64,000 nt of DNA from Sediminicola luteus (GTDB taxonomy: Bacteria; Bacteroidota; Bacteroidia; Flavobacteriales; Flavobacteriaceae), in assembly GCF_002514735.1 (NCBI RefSeq), contig NZ_KZ300477.1:435879-499878 (forward strand). The letters are read 5' to 3'. Under the pieces are notes generated by a model. It was not told where the DNA came from. It did not search any database and saw only the letters and a list, made by a program, of their open reading frames with translations. This document shows, in pieces, positions 1-8,958 of this stretch (its first letter is position 1; each line of letters starts with the position of its first letter). The position numbers and the translations under genes were made by a program.

Positions 1-785
1 AACAAACGACTTAGACCCCTGGGACGATGTTGTTTAAAATAAGACCACTGCTTAAAATGCTGCCGCATAAAAAAGCCTGCATCATGCACTTCGTCCTCCA
101 CAAAAGAGACATCGTTATCCCAGAAAATGGTGCCCCTACCCTGTTCCAAAATGGATTGCACTATTTCCGATTCTGCAGTATTAAAAGCGTTAAAGCCCAA
201 TAACCAAAACCTATACGGTTCTTGGGCCATGTACTCGTTTAAATGGGCATGCGCCAGGCGATACATTTGTCCTTGATGTGACTTAAGATTACCTTCCAAG
301 GACTGGCTAAAATGTGAATATATGGCGAATAGGCTATCCCAAAACTTTAAGTAACCTTTTATCATAGGGGTCTTACCCCCGTCTAGGCTCCAATGATCCA
401 ATTCTTGTATGGAGGCCAAATGGGTATATAATTCTTTGGCATTAACCAAATGCCTATCTATTTCTAAAAAGTCTTGTAATAATGTCGGTGCCCAATGCGA
501 ATAGGCAAGAAAATCGTCGGCGTCTTCACCTAAAACAGCCGTATAACTAACATACAACTGGCATAAAAGCTCCATTTGACTTGACGCTTGGAGCCCCGAT
601 AACTCTTGAACGAACTCTTCGACACTTTTTATTTGGGGCACAAAACCGGTGCCTTGCCATTTTTGACGCAACAACTTACGAAGAAAGGTACCCGCCCGTC
701 TACTGGGTAAAATAAAAACATCTTGATGATCCAAGTTGTTTTCTTGTAAAATACTATCGAGACATTCGGCAATAAAGCTATCCAT
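1..785 (-). CDS. AddB-like PD-(D/E)XK nuclease family protein, N-terminal part (cut by window edge)
   Basis: My translation of the minus strand gives an open frame from ATG at 785 to the window edge, about 261 residues (an in-frame ATG at 797 would add four). The start contains a 'FILPSRRAGTFLRKLL' segment followed by a helical, Trp/Leu-rich region, which matches the inactivated helicase N-terminus of Bacteroidota AddB-like exonucleases. The diagnostic C-terminal nuclease motif lies outside the window. An AddA/RecB-like helicase-nuclease is encoded 2.8 kb upstream on the same strand, so the two probably form one AddAB-type double-strand-break resection complex split by kbl and ompA. The family call is good; exact partner function is inference. 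Confidence 0.75.
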   Translation of the reverse strand, partial: MDSFIAECLDSILQENNLDHQDVFILPSRRAGTFLRKLLRQKWQGTGFVPQIKSVEEFVQELSGLQASSQMELLCQLYVSYTAVLGEDADDFLAYSHWAPTLLQDFLEIDRHLVNAKELYTHLASIQELDHWSLDGGKTPMIKGYLKFWDSLFAIYSHFSQSLEGNLKSHQGQMYRLAHAHLNEYMAQEPYRFWLLGFNAFNTAESEIVQSILEQGRGTIFWDNDVSFVEDEVHDAGFFMRQHFKQWSYFKQHRPRGLSRL

Positions 786-848
786 TATCAAACCCATCTA
801 GGTAGTTCTAAAGTACTACCAATTGCCATGATGCCCAAATATGTATTA

Positions 849-880
849 CACAAAAAAAGCCCCTGCAAACGCAGGGGCCT
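849..880 (-). terminator. Rho-independent terminator of the OmpA gene
   Basis: An 8-bp GC-rich stem (859-866 with 871-878, AAAC loop on the plus strand) is followed on the minus strand by seven T (complement of 852-858). It lies 24 bp past the ompA-like stop and separates that gene from the AddB-like gene. Confidence 0.9.
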
Positions 881-903
881 TATTAGTATGGTGTGGGTAT
901 TAC

Positions 904-2280
904 TTAGTTTTTCACCAAGTTGATCTCTACCCTCCTGTTTTGCTTTCTACCAGCACGGGTGTTGTTAGTAGCGATAGGCTTATCTTCACCGTAACCTACG
1001 GCGTTCAAGCGGCTACCAGAGATTCCGTTAGAAGTAAGGAAATCAACTACAGACTGGGCACGGGTCTCAGAAAGTTTCTGGTTCAATTTAGCGCTACCTA
1101 CGCTATCAGTGTGACCTTCTACGGTAAACTTAGCGTTAGTGTACTCGTTCAAGATTCCAACGATGTTAGTCAACACTTCCTCAGACTGGGCCTTGATAGA
1201 AGACTTACCAGTATCGAACAAGATAGTTTTGGCGTAATCGTTAAGGGTCTTTTGAACAGCAGCAGTCAACTCAGGACAACCGTTGTTAGCTACGGTACCA
1301 ACTTTGTCTGGACACTGATCGTCTTTGTCTGGCACACCGTCACCATCTCTGTCTGGCCAAGGACAACCGTCGTTAGCAGCAGGACCTTTTTCGTCTTTAC
1401 ACTTGTCTACGTTATCGGCAACACCGTCACCGTCAGAATCAGGACAACCGTTCATAGCGGCAGTACCAGCTTCGTTTGGACAAGCATCATCTTTATCGGC
1501 GATACCGTCACCATCGGTATCAGGACAACCGTTCATTTCTTTAGAACCGGCAGTGTTAGGACAAGCATCTTTGGCATCTTCGATACCATCGCCGTCAGCA
1601 TCAGGACAACCGTTGAAGGCCTCTAAACCGGCAACTTCTGGACAAGCATCGTTTTTGTCGTATACACCGTCACCGTCGGTATCTTTTCCACCAAATTTGA
1701 TAGAAAGACCGGCCAAGTGCTGGAAGTGCTTAAGACCGTAGTCTTCGAAAGCGTGCTTATAACCAGTTTGTACTGTAAGACCAATGTTCTCAGTGAACCA
1801 GTAGTTGAAACCAACACCACCATTGATGGTACCGGCACCTATGTCGTCAACCCAAGTGTAACCACCACCGATTTCGGCAAATGGATCGAATTTTTTTCCT
1901 TGGGTAAAGCTGTACTTAATGGTACCGTCTAAACCGTAATAAGACAAATCGTCTACGGCGGTATCACCTAAGTTCTCAATTCGGTTCAAAGACCCTCTTG
2001 CTCCAACAGAGAAACCATCACCAACGTAACGGCTAACAGAAATATAGGAGATAGAAGGAAGTATATTCCAGTGATCGCTCACGTTAAAGTATTCGCTGAA
2101 GATAGATCCAGTTTCAAAAGCAGGTAGGTGTGACGGGGTATCATCCGCGTTGGTTGGGTAAGCGTCGACGGCATTAACACCAAAGCCAATCTGCCAAGGG
2201 TTGTTTTCGTCTTGCGCTTGTAAGCTGGTAAAACCTACAAAAAGTAGGGCAACAGCCATTAATTTGCTAAGATGTTTCAT
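904..2280 (-). CDS. OmpA family outer-membrane protein with thrombospondin type 3 repeats
   Basis: A 458-residue outer-membrane protein. I choose the ATG at 2280 because it begins a clear signal peptide ([23 protein letters not shown] in outline), whereas the longer frame adds 34 unlike residues running through the promoter. Residues about 20-210 form an aromatic beta-barrel region. They are followed by five acidic 'DxDGDGxxDxxDxCP' thrombospondin-3 calcium-binding repeats, then a C-terminal OmpA peptidoglycan-binding domain (about 350-458) with '[10 protein letters not shown]' and 'RVEINLVKN'. It is expected to tether the outer membrane to peptidoglycan and to be abundant, consistent with its strong promoter and terminator. 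The TSP3 repeats create long spurious frames on the opposite strand. Confidence 0.95.
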   Translation of the reverse strand: MKHLSKLMAVALLFVGFTSLQAQDENNPWQIGFGVNAVDAYPTNADDTPSHLPAFETGSIFSEYFNVSDHWNILPSISYISVSRYVGDGFSVGARGSLNRIENLGDTAVDDLSYYGLDGTIKYSFTQGKKFDPFAEIGGGYTWVDDIGAGTINGGVGFNYWFTENIGLTVQTGYKHAFEDYGLKHFQHLAGLSIKFGGKDTDGDGVYDKNDACPEVAGLEAFNGCPDADGDGIEDAKDACPNTAGSKEMNGCPDTDGDGIADKDDACPNEAGTAAMNGCPDSDGDGVADNVDKCKDEKGPAANDGCPWPDRDGDGVPDKDDQCPDKVGTVANNGCPELTAAVQKTLNDYAKTILFDTGKSSIKAQSEEVLTNIVGILNEYTNAKFTVEGHTDSVGSAKLNQKLSETRAQSVVDFLTSNGISGSRLNAVGYGEDKPIATNNTRAGRKQNRRVEINLVKN

Positions 2281-2313
2281 ATTGAAATATTTAAGTTTTA
2301 GTGTTTGTAGCAG

Positions 2314-2345
2314 CAAATGTAAGTTGTTAAAATTTATTAACAAAA
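2314..2345 (-). promoter_or_regulatory. Flavobacterial promoter of the OmpA gene
   Basis: On the minus strand TTTTG (complement of 2341-2345) is followed after 19 nt by TACATTTG (complement of 2314-2321). This is a full match to the Bacteroidota TTG-N19-TAnnTTTG consensus, about 34 bp upstream of the chosen start. It supports the shorter start at 2280. Confidence 0.85.
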
Positions 2346-2393
2346 TCAATCGGAATTTTTTTTGAGGCCCCAAAAGCTGCATTACATCCCTAT

Positions 2394-3587
2394 TTATATG
2401 ACTTTTAACGACTTTCCGACCTTGGTAAATGCGGCTATGGCCCGATCGAGCTGATCTTGGGTGTGGGCTGCCGACAATTGTACCCGGATACGGGCTTTTT
2501 CCTTGGGCACTACCGGGTAAAAGAACCCGATTACGTAAATCCCTTCCTCCAGCAGCTGATCGGCCATCTGTTGGGAAAGCTTGGCATCGTATAACATAAC
2601 CGGGACAATGGCAGAATCGCCGTCTACGATATCGAACCCAGCTTGTTTCATTCCCTTCTTAAAATAATCGGTATTACTTTCCAAGGTATCGCGCAGGCTC
2701 GTATCGTGCGCCAACATATCGAATACCTTAATCGAGGCACCCACAATGGCAGGGGCCAACGAGTTGGAGAACAAATAAGGTCTAGAACGTTGCCTTAAGA
2801 TTTCGATAATCTCTTTTTTACCCGTGGTATACCCGCCCATGGCACCTCCGAGGGCCTTACCAAAGGTTCCGGTTACTATATCTACCCGGCCCATAACACC
2901 TTTTTCTTCTAAAGTACCCCTACCGGTAGGCCCTATAAATCCGGCGGCATGGCATTCGTCTACCATAACCAAGGCGTCATATTTGTCAGCCAAATCACAA
3001 ATGGCATCCAATGGGGCCACAAGACCATCCATAGAGAAAACCCCATCGGTTACGATAATCTTAAAACGACTACCGTCGGCATTGGCCTGTTGTAATTGTT
3101 CTTCAAGCGCGGCCATATCATTATTGGCATACCGATAGCGTTTGGCTTTGCAAAGGCGTACCCCGTCTATGATAGAGGCATGATTGAGCGAATCGGAGAT
3201 AATGGCGTCTTCAGCGGTAAGCAAGGGTTCGAAAACCCCACCGTTGGCATCAAATGCCGCCGCATATAATATGGTATCTTCCGTACCATAAAACTGGGCC
3301 ACTTTGGCCTCTAATTCCTTATGGATATCTTGGGTACCACAAATAAACCGTACGGACGACATACCGAAACCGTGGGTATCCATGGTATCTTTGGCCGCCT
3401 GAATAACCTCGGGATGGTTGGAGAGTCCGAGATAATTATTGGCACAGAAATTAATTACCTTTTCGCCACTAGCCAAGGTAATTTCGGCCGCTTGTGCCCC
3501 CGCGATTATCCGTTCCTTTTTAAAGAGGCCCGCCTCTTTTATATTTTCTAGTTCAGCGGACAAGTGTCCCTTTATATTTCCGTACAT
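2394..3587 (-). CDS. kbl: Glycine C-acetyltransferase (2-amino-3-ketobutyrate CoA ligase)
   Basis: A 397-residue PLP-dependent alpha-oxoamine synthase of the usual length for Kbl. It cleaves 2-amino-3-ketobutyrate with CoA to glycine and acetyl-CoA in threonine breakdown. Visible signatures are '[15 protein letters not shown]' near the N-terminus, '[11 protein letters not shown]', the PLP aspartate/histidine segment '[11 protein letters not shown]' and the PLP lysine in '[14 protein letters not shown]'. It starts 13 bp after the helicase stop, so it is probably cotranscribed with the AddA-like gene. The threonine dehydrogenase partner (tdh) is not in this window. BioF and serine palmitoyltransferase are related, but overall similarity favours Kbl. 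Confidence 0.93.
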   Translation of the reverse strand: MYGNIKGHLSAELENIKEAGLFKKERIIAGAQAAEITLASGEKVINFCANNYLGLSNHPEVIQAAKDTMDTHGFGMSSVRFICGTQDIHKELEAKVAQFYGTEDTILYAAAFDANGGVFEPLLTAEDAIISDSLNHASIIDGVRLCKAKRYRYANNDMAALEEQLQQANADGSRFKIIVTDGVFSMDGLVAPLDAICDLADKYDALVMVDECHAAGFIGPTGRGTLEEKGVMGRVDIVTGTFGKALGGAMGGYTTGKKEIIEILRQRSRPYLFSNSLAPAIVGASIKVFDMLAHDTSLRDTLESNTDYFKKGMKQAGFDIVDGDSAIVPVMLYDAKLSQQMADQLLEEGIYVIGFFYPVVPKEKARIRVQLSAAHTQDQLDRAIAAFTKVGKSLKVI

Positions 3588-3600
3588 ATATATGGTAGTT

Positions 3601-6600
3601 TTAAACGAAATCTAATGTAACCCCGCCATCGATAAGATAGACCAAGATCTGCTTCTCTACGGTATACCCCATTTTATTAAGGGCATTACCGTAACTCTGG
3701 ATCTGTGATTTATGCGCGGATTCGGGTTTACCGGTCTTATAATCGATAACCACAGCCGAATTACCACTCAAGTTCACACGATCTGGACGCAAAATTACAT
3801 CGTTTTCGTCAAAAATTTCCCTTTCGTTCAAAACCTGCTGTCCGGGTATAAAATAATCCATTAAATCGGGATGTTGTAGCAGCGCATTTACCCAGTCCCT
3901 TAAATAGGTTATTTCAGAAAGGCTCAAGTTTTCTTTTTCCCTAATTAAGGCTAAGGCCGCTTCGACATCGGTACTCCAACGGATATGGGCCATAAGGTTA
4001 TGTAGTAGGTTACCCTTATCAATAGCCTGTTTACGATCGTTTGGCAACCTTTGTTCTTCAAGACCTGCAAAACGCATATTGGGTATAAGGAAAGTATTGG
4101 TCCTATAAGCAACATCTTTTAAGGTAGGTGATAATGAAGTGTCTTTTTGCTGAACAGGCAAACTACCAAAGTCATAGGTCAATACATTGGGCTGCCACCT
4201 TTGATCCTGTTCTAAAAAATGAACGAACAAATCTGGATAGGCTTGTGGTTCGCTTTGCTTCTTGGCCGGTAAGGTACTATATATGTACAACCCTTTTTCT
4301 GCACGGGTCAGCGCCACATACAATAGGTTTATGGCGTCCAACTGCAATTGGTCTTTTTGCTGTTCAAAGCAGCTTTGGGCCTGTTCGCTATACTGAACCA
4401 TTTCTTTTTTCTTAGCCACCAAAACCCTATCGAATCCGGCATATTGATCAGGGTCTACGCCCAACCAAACCTTGGCATCGATTTCTGCATACAATCTTTC
4501 ATTGGCAAAAGGGAACAAGACCACAGGAAATTCGAGGCCTTTTGATTTATGCACCGTCATGATTCGAACGGCATCCGATTCTGGCGCCGCAATAGCCAAA
4601 CTATCTTTTTTGCTTTCCCAGTGATTTAAAAATGAAAACAGATCGGCCCGGTTCTTTTCTTGAAGGGAGAGCAACTCATCCAACAGATAAAAAACATGGG
4701 CATCGGTTTTTTGATCGATACCAAAACAGCGAATGGCATACTCCAGACCTTCATATAGCGAAAGACTATTAAAAACCGCCACCTCAAACCCATAAGTGTC
4801 TTTTAAAAACCCAGGCACCTGGGCCAAGTTTTCAGTGATACCCTTATGCTTTTGGCTTTTACCCATCCCCAGGGAATCGATCAATTCAAAGCCGAGGGCC
4901 ATATCTTCCTGTGCATGGATCCAACCCAACAGATTGATCAACAAATTAACCTGAAGGCTACCCGCCAGTAATAAAGTCTCTGAAGAGATCAGTGGGATAT
5001 TTTCGGTCATGAGGTAATCGGCCAAGAATACCCCATCTTTTTTCTTTCTAGTGAGTATACATATATCGGCATAGGAAAAGCCTTTTTCATTCACCAATTC
5101 CCGAATATCTTCCAACACTTTTAGGGCATAGACCTCAGCAACTTCAGTCGGGCCTGTTTTCTCTACAAAGGCAAGCCGGGCCAACCCATCGGGTTTACCG
5201 TTTACTTGTTGTTTGCTTCCTTTTTCATACAAATCGCTATAGGCGGCATTTTGGAAAAGCGGAGCCATACATGTAAAAAAGGCATTGTTAAAACGAACGA
5301 TGCCATCGTGGCTACGGTAATTCTTAGGTAAATTTTCGGTTTGGGCCCCTATGGTAAATGGGGTTTGTACTTCGTTTACCAGATCTAGAAACTGTTCGGC
5401 CTTACCTCCCCGCCATCGATAAATAGACTGTTTGGCATCGCCAACAAGGAACAAGCTTCCCTCCGAACCATCGAAGCCTCCTTCCAAGGCACTAGCGATC
5501 AAGGGCACCAAATTCTGCCACTGCAGTTGCGAGGTGTCTTGAAACTCATCTATAAAATAATGCGCGTAACGTTCGCCCAAACGTTCATAAATAAAGGGGG
5601 CAGGCTGATCTTTTATCTGTTCTTGGATCAGGGCATTGAATTTACCTATAGGTAAAATCCCTTTTTCATCTTGGATCTCCTGCATACAGGCCGCCAATTG
5701 CCCGAGTACGGAAACGGGCACCAATTGTCTTAAGATATTTGTCCTAAAATCGATTTGATAGAACGCCTTTTTAATGGAGTTGAATCCTGAGTTCAATTCG
5801 GTTCTTATGGCTTCAATAGCCGCTTCCGATCCTTTTTTATGCAATGTGGCCTGGGCAATATCTTCTTGCCATTTGGCCGAAAAACTTAAAGATGTCGGCG
5901 CTTCTATCGCCTTAAGCAAAAACTTGGTATAACTCCCCCGATTAAAATCACAATGATCTAGCCCCTGCTCCCTGATCAATTGCCATAATGCTTGGGCCTT
6001 TTGCTGTACTTCGGCCGTCAGGGCGCTATTTTGCTTGCGAAGTTCTTGGGCCAACTTCTTGTAGTCAGACAGGTTTTTATTCGCCAATGTTTCTATATGA
6101 CGGGCCTGGTTTTCATTGAATAACAATTTACCCATGGCCACTAGATCGAGGGCTATATCCCAATGTTTATCGTCGGCAGCCTTTTCACGCGCGAAGGCCA
6201 CGAGTACCTCGAGTAATTCCCCATCGTCTCCTGCCTTTGCGATTAGCCTATCGACGGTTTCTTGTAACAACAGATCTACATCTAAACTTACCTCAAAATT
6301 TTGTGGTAATTTCAGGTCTTTGGCAAAGGTTCTTATAACCCGATGCGTAAAACCATCGATGGTGCTTATATCGAAAAAAGCATAATTATGTAATATGTAT
6401 TTTAAGATAATGGCCGACCTTTTTTGAAGGTCGCTAAGTTCGACACCTAAAATCTTGGAGATATCGACCAACATAGCTGGTATTTCCCCCGACGCTGTGG
6501 CCCTAGAGAACAGATTTAACTGTTCTAAAATACGTTGCTTCATTTCGGCTACCGCCTTATTGGTAAAAGTAATAGCCAAGATTTGTTTGAATTTCAAGGG

Positions 6601-6726
6601 GTTCTTGGTCGCCAAAAGCAACGTAAGATAAGATCTGGCTAGGGTATAGGTTTTACCCGATCCTGCAGAAGCGTCATAAATACGAAAACCATGGGGGTTG
6701 TTTTTCACCATATTCGCAAAATACAT
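3601..6726 (-). CDS. UvrD/RecB-family helicase-nuclease (AddA-like)
   Basis: A 1041-residue superfamily 1 DNA helicase. The Walker A 'DASAGSGKT' is near residue 20, the Walker B 'DEFQDT' near 390, and motif V/VI '[18 protein letters not shown]' near 720. The C-terminal 'RPDRV...VIDYKTGK...Q' arrangement (about 975-1005) is a RecB/AddA-type PD-(D/E)XK nuclease. With the AddB-like protein at the window start it should process double-strand DNA ends for recombination. An ATG at 6711 (MVKNN) is an equally reasonable start, since the P-loop follows closely. The gene diverges from sod with about 95 bp between them. Confidence 0.92.
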   Translation of the reverse strand: MYFANMVKNNPHGFRIYDASAGSGKTYTLARSYLTLLLATKNPLKFKQILAITFTNKAVAEMKQRILEQLNLFSRATASGEIPAMLVDISKILGVELSDLQKRSAIILKYILHNYAFFDISTIDGFTHRVIRTFAKDLKLPQNFEVSLDVDLLLQETVDRLIAKAGDDGELLEVLVAFAREKAADDKHWDIALDLVAMGKLLFNENQARHIETLANKNLSDYKKLAQELRKQNSALTAEVQQKAQALWQLIREQGLDHCDFNRGSYTKFLLKAIEAPTSLSFSAKWQEDIAQATLHKKGSEAAIEAIRTELNSGFNSIKKAFYQIDFRTNILRQLVPVSVLGQLAACMQEIQDEKGILPIGKFNALIQEQIKDQPAPFIYERLGERYAHYFIDEFQDTSQLQWQNLVPLIASALEGGFDGSEGSLFLVGDAKQSIYRWRGGKAEQFLDLVNEVQTPFTIGAQTENLPKNYRSHDGIVRFNNAFFTCMAPLFQNAAYSDLYEKGSKQQVNGKPDGLARLAFVEKTGPTEVAEVYALKVLEDIRELVNEKGFSYADICILTRKKKDGVFLADYLMTENIPLISSETLLLAGSLQVNLLINLLGWIHAQEDMALGFELIDSLGMGKSQKHKGITENLAQVPGFLKDTYGFEVAVFNSLSLYEGLEYAIRCFGIDQKTDAHVFYLLDELLSLQEKNRADLFSFLNHWESKKDSLAIAAPESDAVRIMTVHKSKGLEFPVVLFPFANERLYAEIDAKVWLGVDPDQYAGFDRVLVAKKKEMVQYSEQAQSCFEQQKDQLQLDAINLLYVALTRAEKGLYIYSTLPAKKQSEPQAYPDLFVHFLEQDQRWQPNVLTYDFGSLPVQQKDTSLSPTLKDVAYRTNTFLIPNMRFAGLEEQRLPNDRKQAIDKGNLLHNLMAHIRWSTDVEAALALIREKENLSLSEITYLRDWVNALLQHPDLMDYFIPGQQVLNEREIFDENDVILRPDRVNLSGNSAVVIDYKTGKPESAHKSQIQSYGNALNKMGYTVEKQILVYLIDGGVTLDFV

Positions 6727-6779
6727 AATCCCATAGAAGTTCTTTATAAATGCCCGGGGGAATTATCGGCTGTAGTTCG

Positions 6780-6787
6780 TAACTTTG
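6780..6787 (+). promoter_or_regulatory. -7 box of the superoxide dismutase promoter
   Basis: TAACTTTG matches TAnnTTTG and lies 34 bp before the sod start. I see no clean TTG at the -33 position, so only the -7 element is claimed. Confidence 0.6.
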
Positions 6788-6821
6788 AAACTGTATCAAC
6801 AAACTTATAAAACGAAATATT

Positions 6822-7430
6822 ATGGCTTTTGATTTACCAAAATTACCGTATGCATATGACGCCTTGGAGCCGCATTTAGATGCCCGCACCATGGAAATAC
6901 ACCATACCAAACACCACAACGGTTATACTACCAAATTAAATGGCGCCATTTCCGGAACCGATATGGAGAATGCCTCTATAGAGGATATTTTAAGCGGAAT
7001 GGATATGGCCAACGGTGCCGTTCGAAACAATGGAGGTGGGTATTACAACCACTGCTTGTTTTGGGAAGTAATGTCGCCAAACGGAGGAGGTGCCCCATCG
7101 GGCGAACTGGCAGATGCTATTAACGCCGCCTATGGTTCTTTCGATGGTTTTAAAGATGCTTTTTCACAAGCGGCCGCTACTCGTTTTGGTTCAGGATGGG
7201 CTTGGCTATGTGTTCATAAAGGCGGTAAGGTAGAAGTATGCTCTTCTGCCAATCAAGACAATCCCTTAATGCCTGGAATCGGATGTGGTGGTTTCCCAAT
7301 CTTAGGATTGGATGTATGGGAACATGCCTATTATCTAAACTACCAAAACAGAAGACCCGACTATATCTCTGCTTTCTTTAATGTAATCAACTGGGATAAA
7401 GTTTCTGAACTATTCGCTGCCCATAAGTAA
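6822..7430 (+). CDS. Superoxide dismutase (Fe/Mn family, probably Mn or cambialistic)
   Basis: A 202-residue cytoplasmic Fe/Mn superoxide dismutase converting superoxide to peroxide and oxygen. The metal ligands are visible: His in '[11 protein letters not shown]', His in '[10 protein letters not shown]', and Asp/His in 'DVWEHAYYL'. The GG before the second ligand and the glutamine in 'ANQDNPLM' are the residues typical of Mn-dependent or cambialistic enzymes. Strict Fe enzymes usually have Ala-Gln at the first position. There is no signal peptide. The gene is monocistronic, with its own promoter box and terminator. Confidence 0.95.
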   Translation: MAFDLPKLPYAYDALEPHLDARTMEIHHTKHHNGYTTKLNGAISGTDMENASIEDILSGMDMANGAVRNNGGGYYNHCLFWEVMSPNGGGAPSGELADAINAAYGSFDGFKDAFSQAAATRFGSGWAWLCVHKGGKVEVCSSANQDNPLMPGIGCGGFPILGLDVWEHAYYLNYQNRRPDYISAFFNVINWDKVSELFAAHK

Positions 7431-7458
7431 TTGGACAGCCCCTTAAGTATAAAATAAG

Positions 7459-7483
7459 CCCTGCAGATTTGCAGGGTTTTTTT
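7459..7483 (+). terminator. Rho-independent terminator of sod
   Basis: A 6-bp stem CCCTGC/GCAGGG with a 6-nt loop, followed by seven T, 28 bp after the sod stop. Confidence 0.9.
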
Positions 7484-7509
7484 GTGGGCAAAAACTAACG
7501 ATGGGTATA

Positions 7510-7584
7510 AAAATTGAAAAGGGTAGATTGCTCTACCCTTTTCGTCCCAAATCTTACCATAAACTTAACCTACTTATGCTATGG
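7510..7584 (-). ncRNA. Candidate small RNA, array copy 1
   Basis: Read on the minus strand, a 39-nt conserved element (complement of 7546-7584, beginning CCATAGCATAAG and ending GATTTGGG) is followed by an 11-bp hairpin (7517-7542, stem AAAAGGGTAGA on the plus strand). A U-rich tail follows. Five nucleotides upstream of the element is TAATTTAG (complement of 7590-7597), one mismatch from TAnnTTTG, and TTTG 19 nt further up. The predicted transcript is about 75 nt. No reading frame is shared between copies, so an RNA function is inferred. Confidence 0.6.
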
Positions 7585-7713
7585 CAATACTAAATTACTG
7601 GTATCGTGGAAAATAACAAAGAAAAATGAAGAAAATTTAAATATTATTTTACCGTTCGTCGATAAAATAGGGTGGTGTAGTTTGTCGAAAAAGATCGTTA
7701 AAATGCTCGCTAT

Positions 7714-7789
7714 CAAAACAAAAAGGCAAGGTTTCCCTTGCCTTTTCTTCCCCAAATCTTACCATAAACTTAACCTACTTATGCTATGG
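7714..7789 (-). ncRNA. Candidate small RNA, array copy 2
   Basis: The same 39-nt element (complement of 7751-7789) is followed by an 11-bp hairpin of different sequence (7721-7746, AAAAGGCAAGG) and U-run UUUUUGUUUU. TACATTTG, a perfect -7 box, is the complement of 7795-7802 and sits exactly 5 nt from the element. TTTG lies 16 nt further upstream in a T-rich run. The stem differs from copy 1 but pairing is kept, which supports a transcribed hairpin. Confidence 0.62.
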
Positions 7790-8017
7790 TATTCCAAATG
7801 TAAAACGATCATTTTGGCCAAAAAAAGCTCTTGGACGAATAACAGATATCCAAGTTGAAAGACAATCTAAACTGATTTTTGAGAGAAAAACGGAAACATT
7901 TTCTTAAGCCACATTGAGCATCAGGAGTATCAAAAAAGTAATAAAAACCAAACGAAGAATAAAGGAGGGACACTTAGGGTCTTTTAGCTTAAAAAGCAGT
8001 TTGCTTTCCTGTAGTAC

Positions 8018-8093
8018 CAAAAAACAAAAGACAGGGTTGCCCCTGTCTTTCTTCCCCAAATCTTACCATAAACTTAACCTACTTATGCTATGG
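8018..8093 (-). ncRNA. Candidate small RNA, array copy 3
   Basis: The conserved element (complement of 8055-8093) is followed by hairpin AAAGACAGGG / CCCTGTCTTT (8027-8050, TTGC loop) and U-run UUUUGUUUUUU. This copy has the best promoter: TACATTTG (complement of 8099-8106), with TTTTTG 18 nt upstream (complement of 8125-8130). Confidence 0.65.
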
Positions 8094-8631
8094 TGACCCA
8101 AATGTATGAGGATCTTAAAACACCCAAAAAGGGAATGGTCGAACTACATATATTTGGGTTAAAAGGCAAAAAAAGGGCCTATCTGTATAAAAACCAATGG
8201 TATTCCGCCTGTTGCATACCTTTCTGAAACTAAAGAATGGGACATTTCGTTACGGTATTGCTAGACCAAAATCCTCTTGTGGAAACCATCACATTTTAGG
8301 GTATTCAATTAAATGCGGTTAACATGGTCGATAATTGTAAAATCGAAATAGATTCGGTTCAGGATTTGCGAAGCAATGCAGTAAGGGAAATGGCGCAGCC
8401 ATCCAAAACTTGATAGCTTCGAACTTAGAGAGCAAAGATTAAAGACCACAAAATAATAGCTACTTACATTTTTAGCCTTCGTAAACCAATCTCAATGCTA
8501 TGCTAACATCTCTTTTAGTATAAACCTATGTTTTTATAACAAGGAAATCATTAAACGCTGAATATCAAAAAGTCTATTTTCTATATTCTAGAAGCGAAGC
8601 GTTCTAACATCTAACTTATGAGGATACGTAT

Positions 8632-8704
8632 AAAAAATAAAAGACAGGGTTGCCCCTGTCTTTTCCCCAAATCTTACCATAAACTTAACCTACTTATGCT
8701 ATGG
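8632..8704 (-). ncRNA. Candidate small RNA, array copy 4
   Basis: The conserved element (complement of 8666-8704) is followed by an 11-bp hairpin nearly identical to copy 3 (8639-8664) and U-run UUUUAUUUUUU. The -7 box TACATTTG is the complement of 8710-8717. The -33 region is T-rich but lacks the final G. Sequence upstream of the promoter (GATCTTAAA on the plus strand) is shared with copy 3, suggesting recent duplication. Confidence 0.62.
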
Positions 8705-8787
8705 TGACCCAAATGTATGTTGATCTTAAAGCTAGAAAAAAGGAAATGGACAAACGGTAGGCAAATCGGTTAAAAGGGATAAAGACG

Positions 8788-8856
8788 ATAAAAAGGCGGG
8801 TTACCCCGCCTTTTTGCCCCAAATCTTACCATGAACTTAACCTACTTATGCTATGG
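8788..8856 (-). ncRNA. Candidate small RNA, array copy 5
   Basis: The element (complement of 8818-8856) has a single substitution. It is followed by a GC-richer 11-bp hairpin, AAAAAGGCGGG / CCCGCCTTTTT (8790-8815). At the fixed 5-nt distance the box reads TAACTTGT (complement of 8862-8869), a poor -7 match with no good -33. This copy may be weakly transcribed or use read-through from the upstream purF-like gene. Confidence 0.5.
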
Positions 8857-8958
8857 TAGTAACAAGTTACGTTTGTTGTAGCCAAAATCGTCACACGTCC
8901 GATGAAACGTGGGTATCATCGACGATATGCACGATTTTTTAACGTTTATAGAGAAACG

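Larger units (their letters stand above)
7510..8869 (-). repeat. Five-copy direct-repeat array between sod and the purF-like gene
   Basis: The 39-bp element starts at 7546, 7751, 8055, 8666 and 8818 (spacings 205, 304, 611 and 152 bp). Copies 1-4 are identical and copy 5 has one change. Each has a hairpin on one side and a promoter-like box at exactly 5 bp on the other. The sequence between copies is AT-rich and unrelated. Short frames crossing the array are by-products of the repeat. Apart from the array, 7484-8958 holds no gene I can support. Confidence 0.85.

Noticed and set aside
841-1626. Long plus-strand frame opposite the OmpA gene
   Set aside because: It is the antisense of the TSP3 repeats and OmpA domain; composition is Val/Thr/Ser-rich and repetitive, with no family match.
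7514-8096. Plus-strand frames across the repeat array
   Set aside because: They contain translated copies of the conserved element and hairpins; shared peptide ends come from the DNA repeat, and the stems vary without keeping the peptide.
7546-8856. 39-bp repeats as a CRISPR array
   Set aside because: Spacing is irregular (152-611 bp), repeats have hairpins and promoters outside them, and no cas genes are present.
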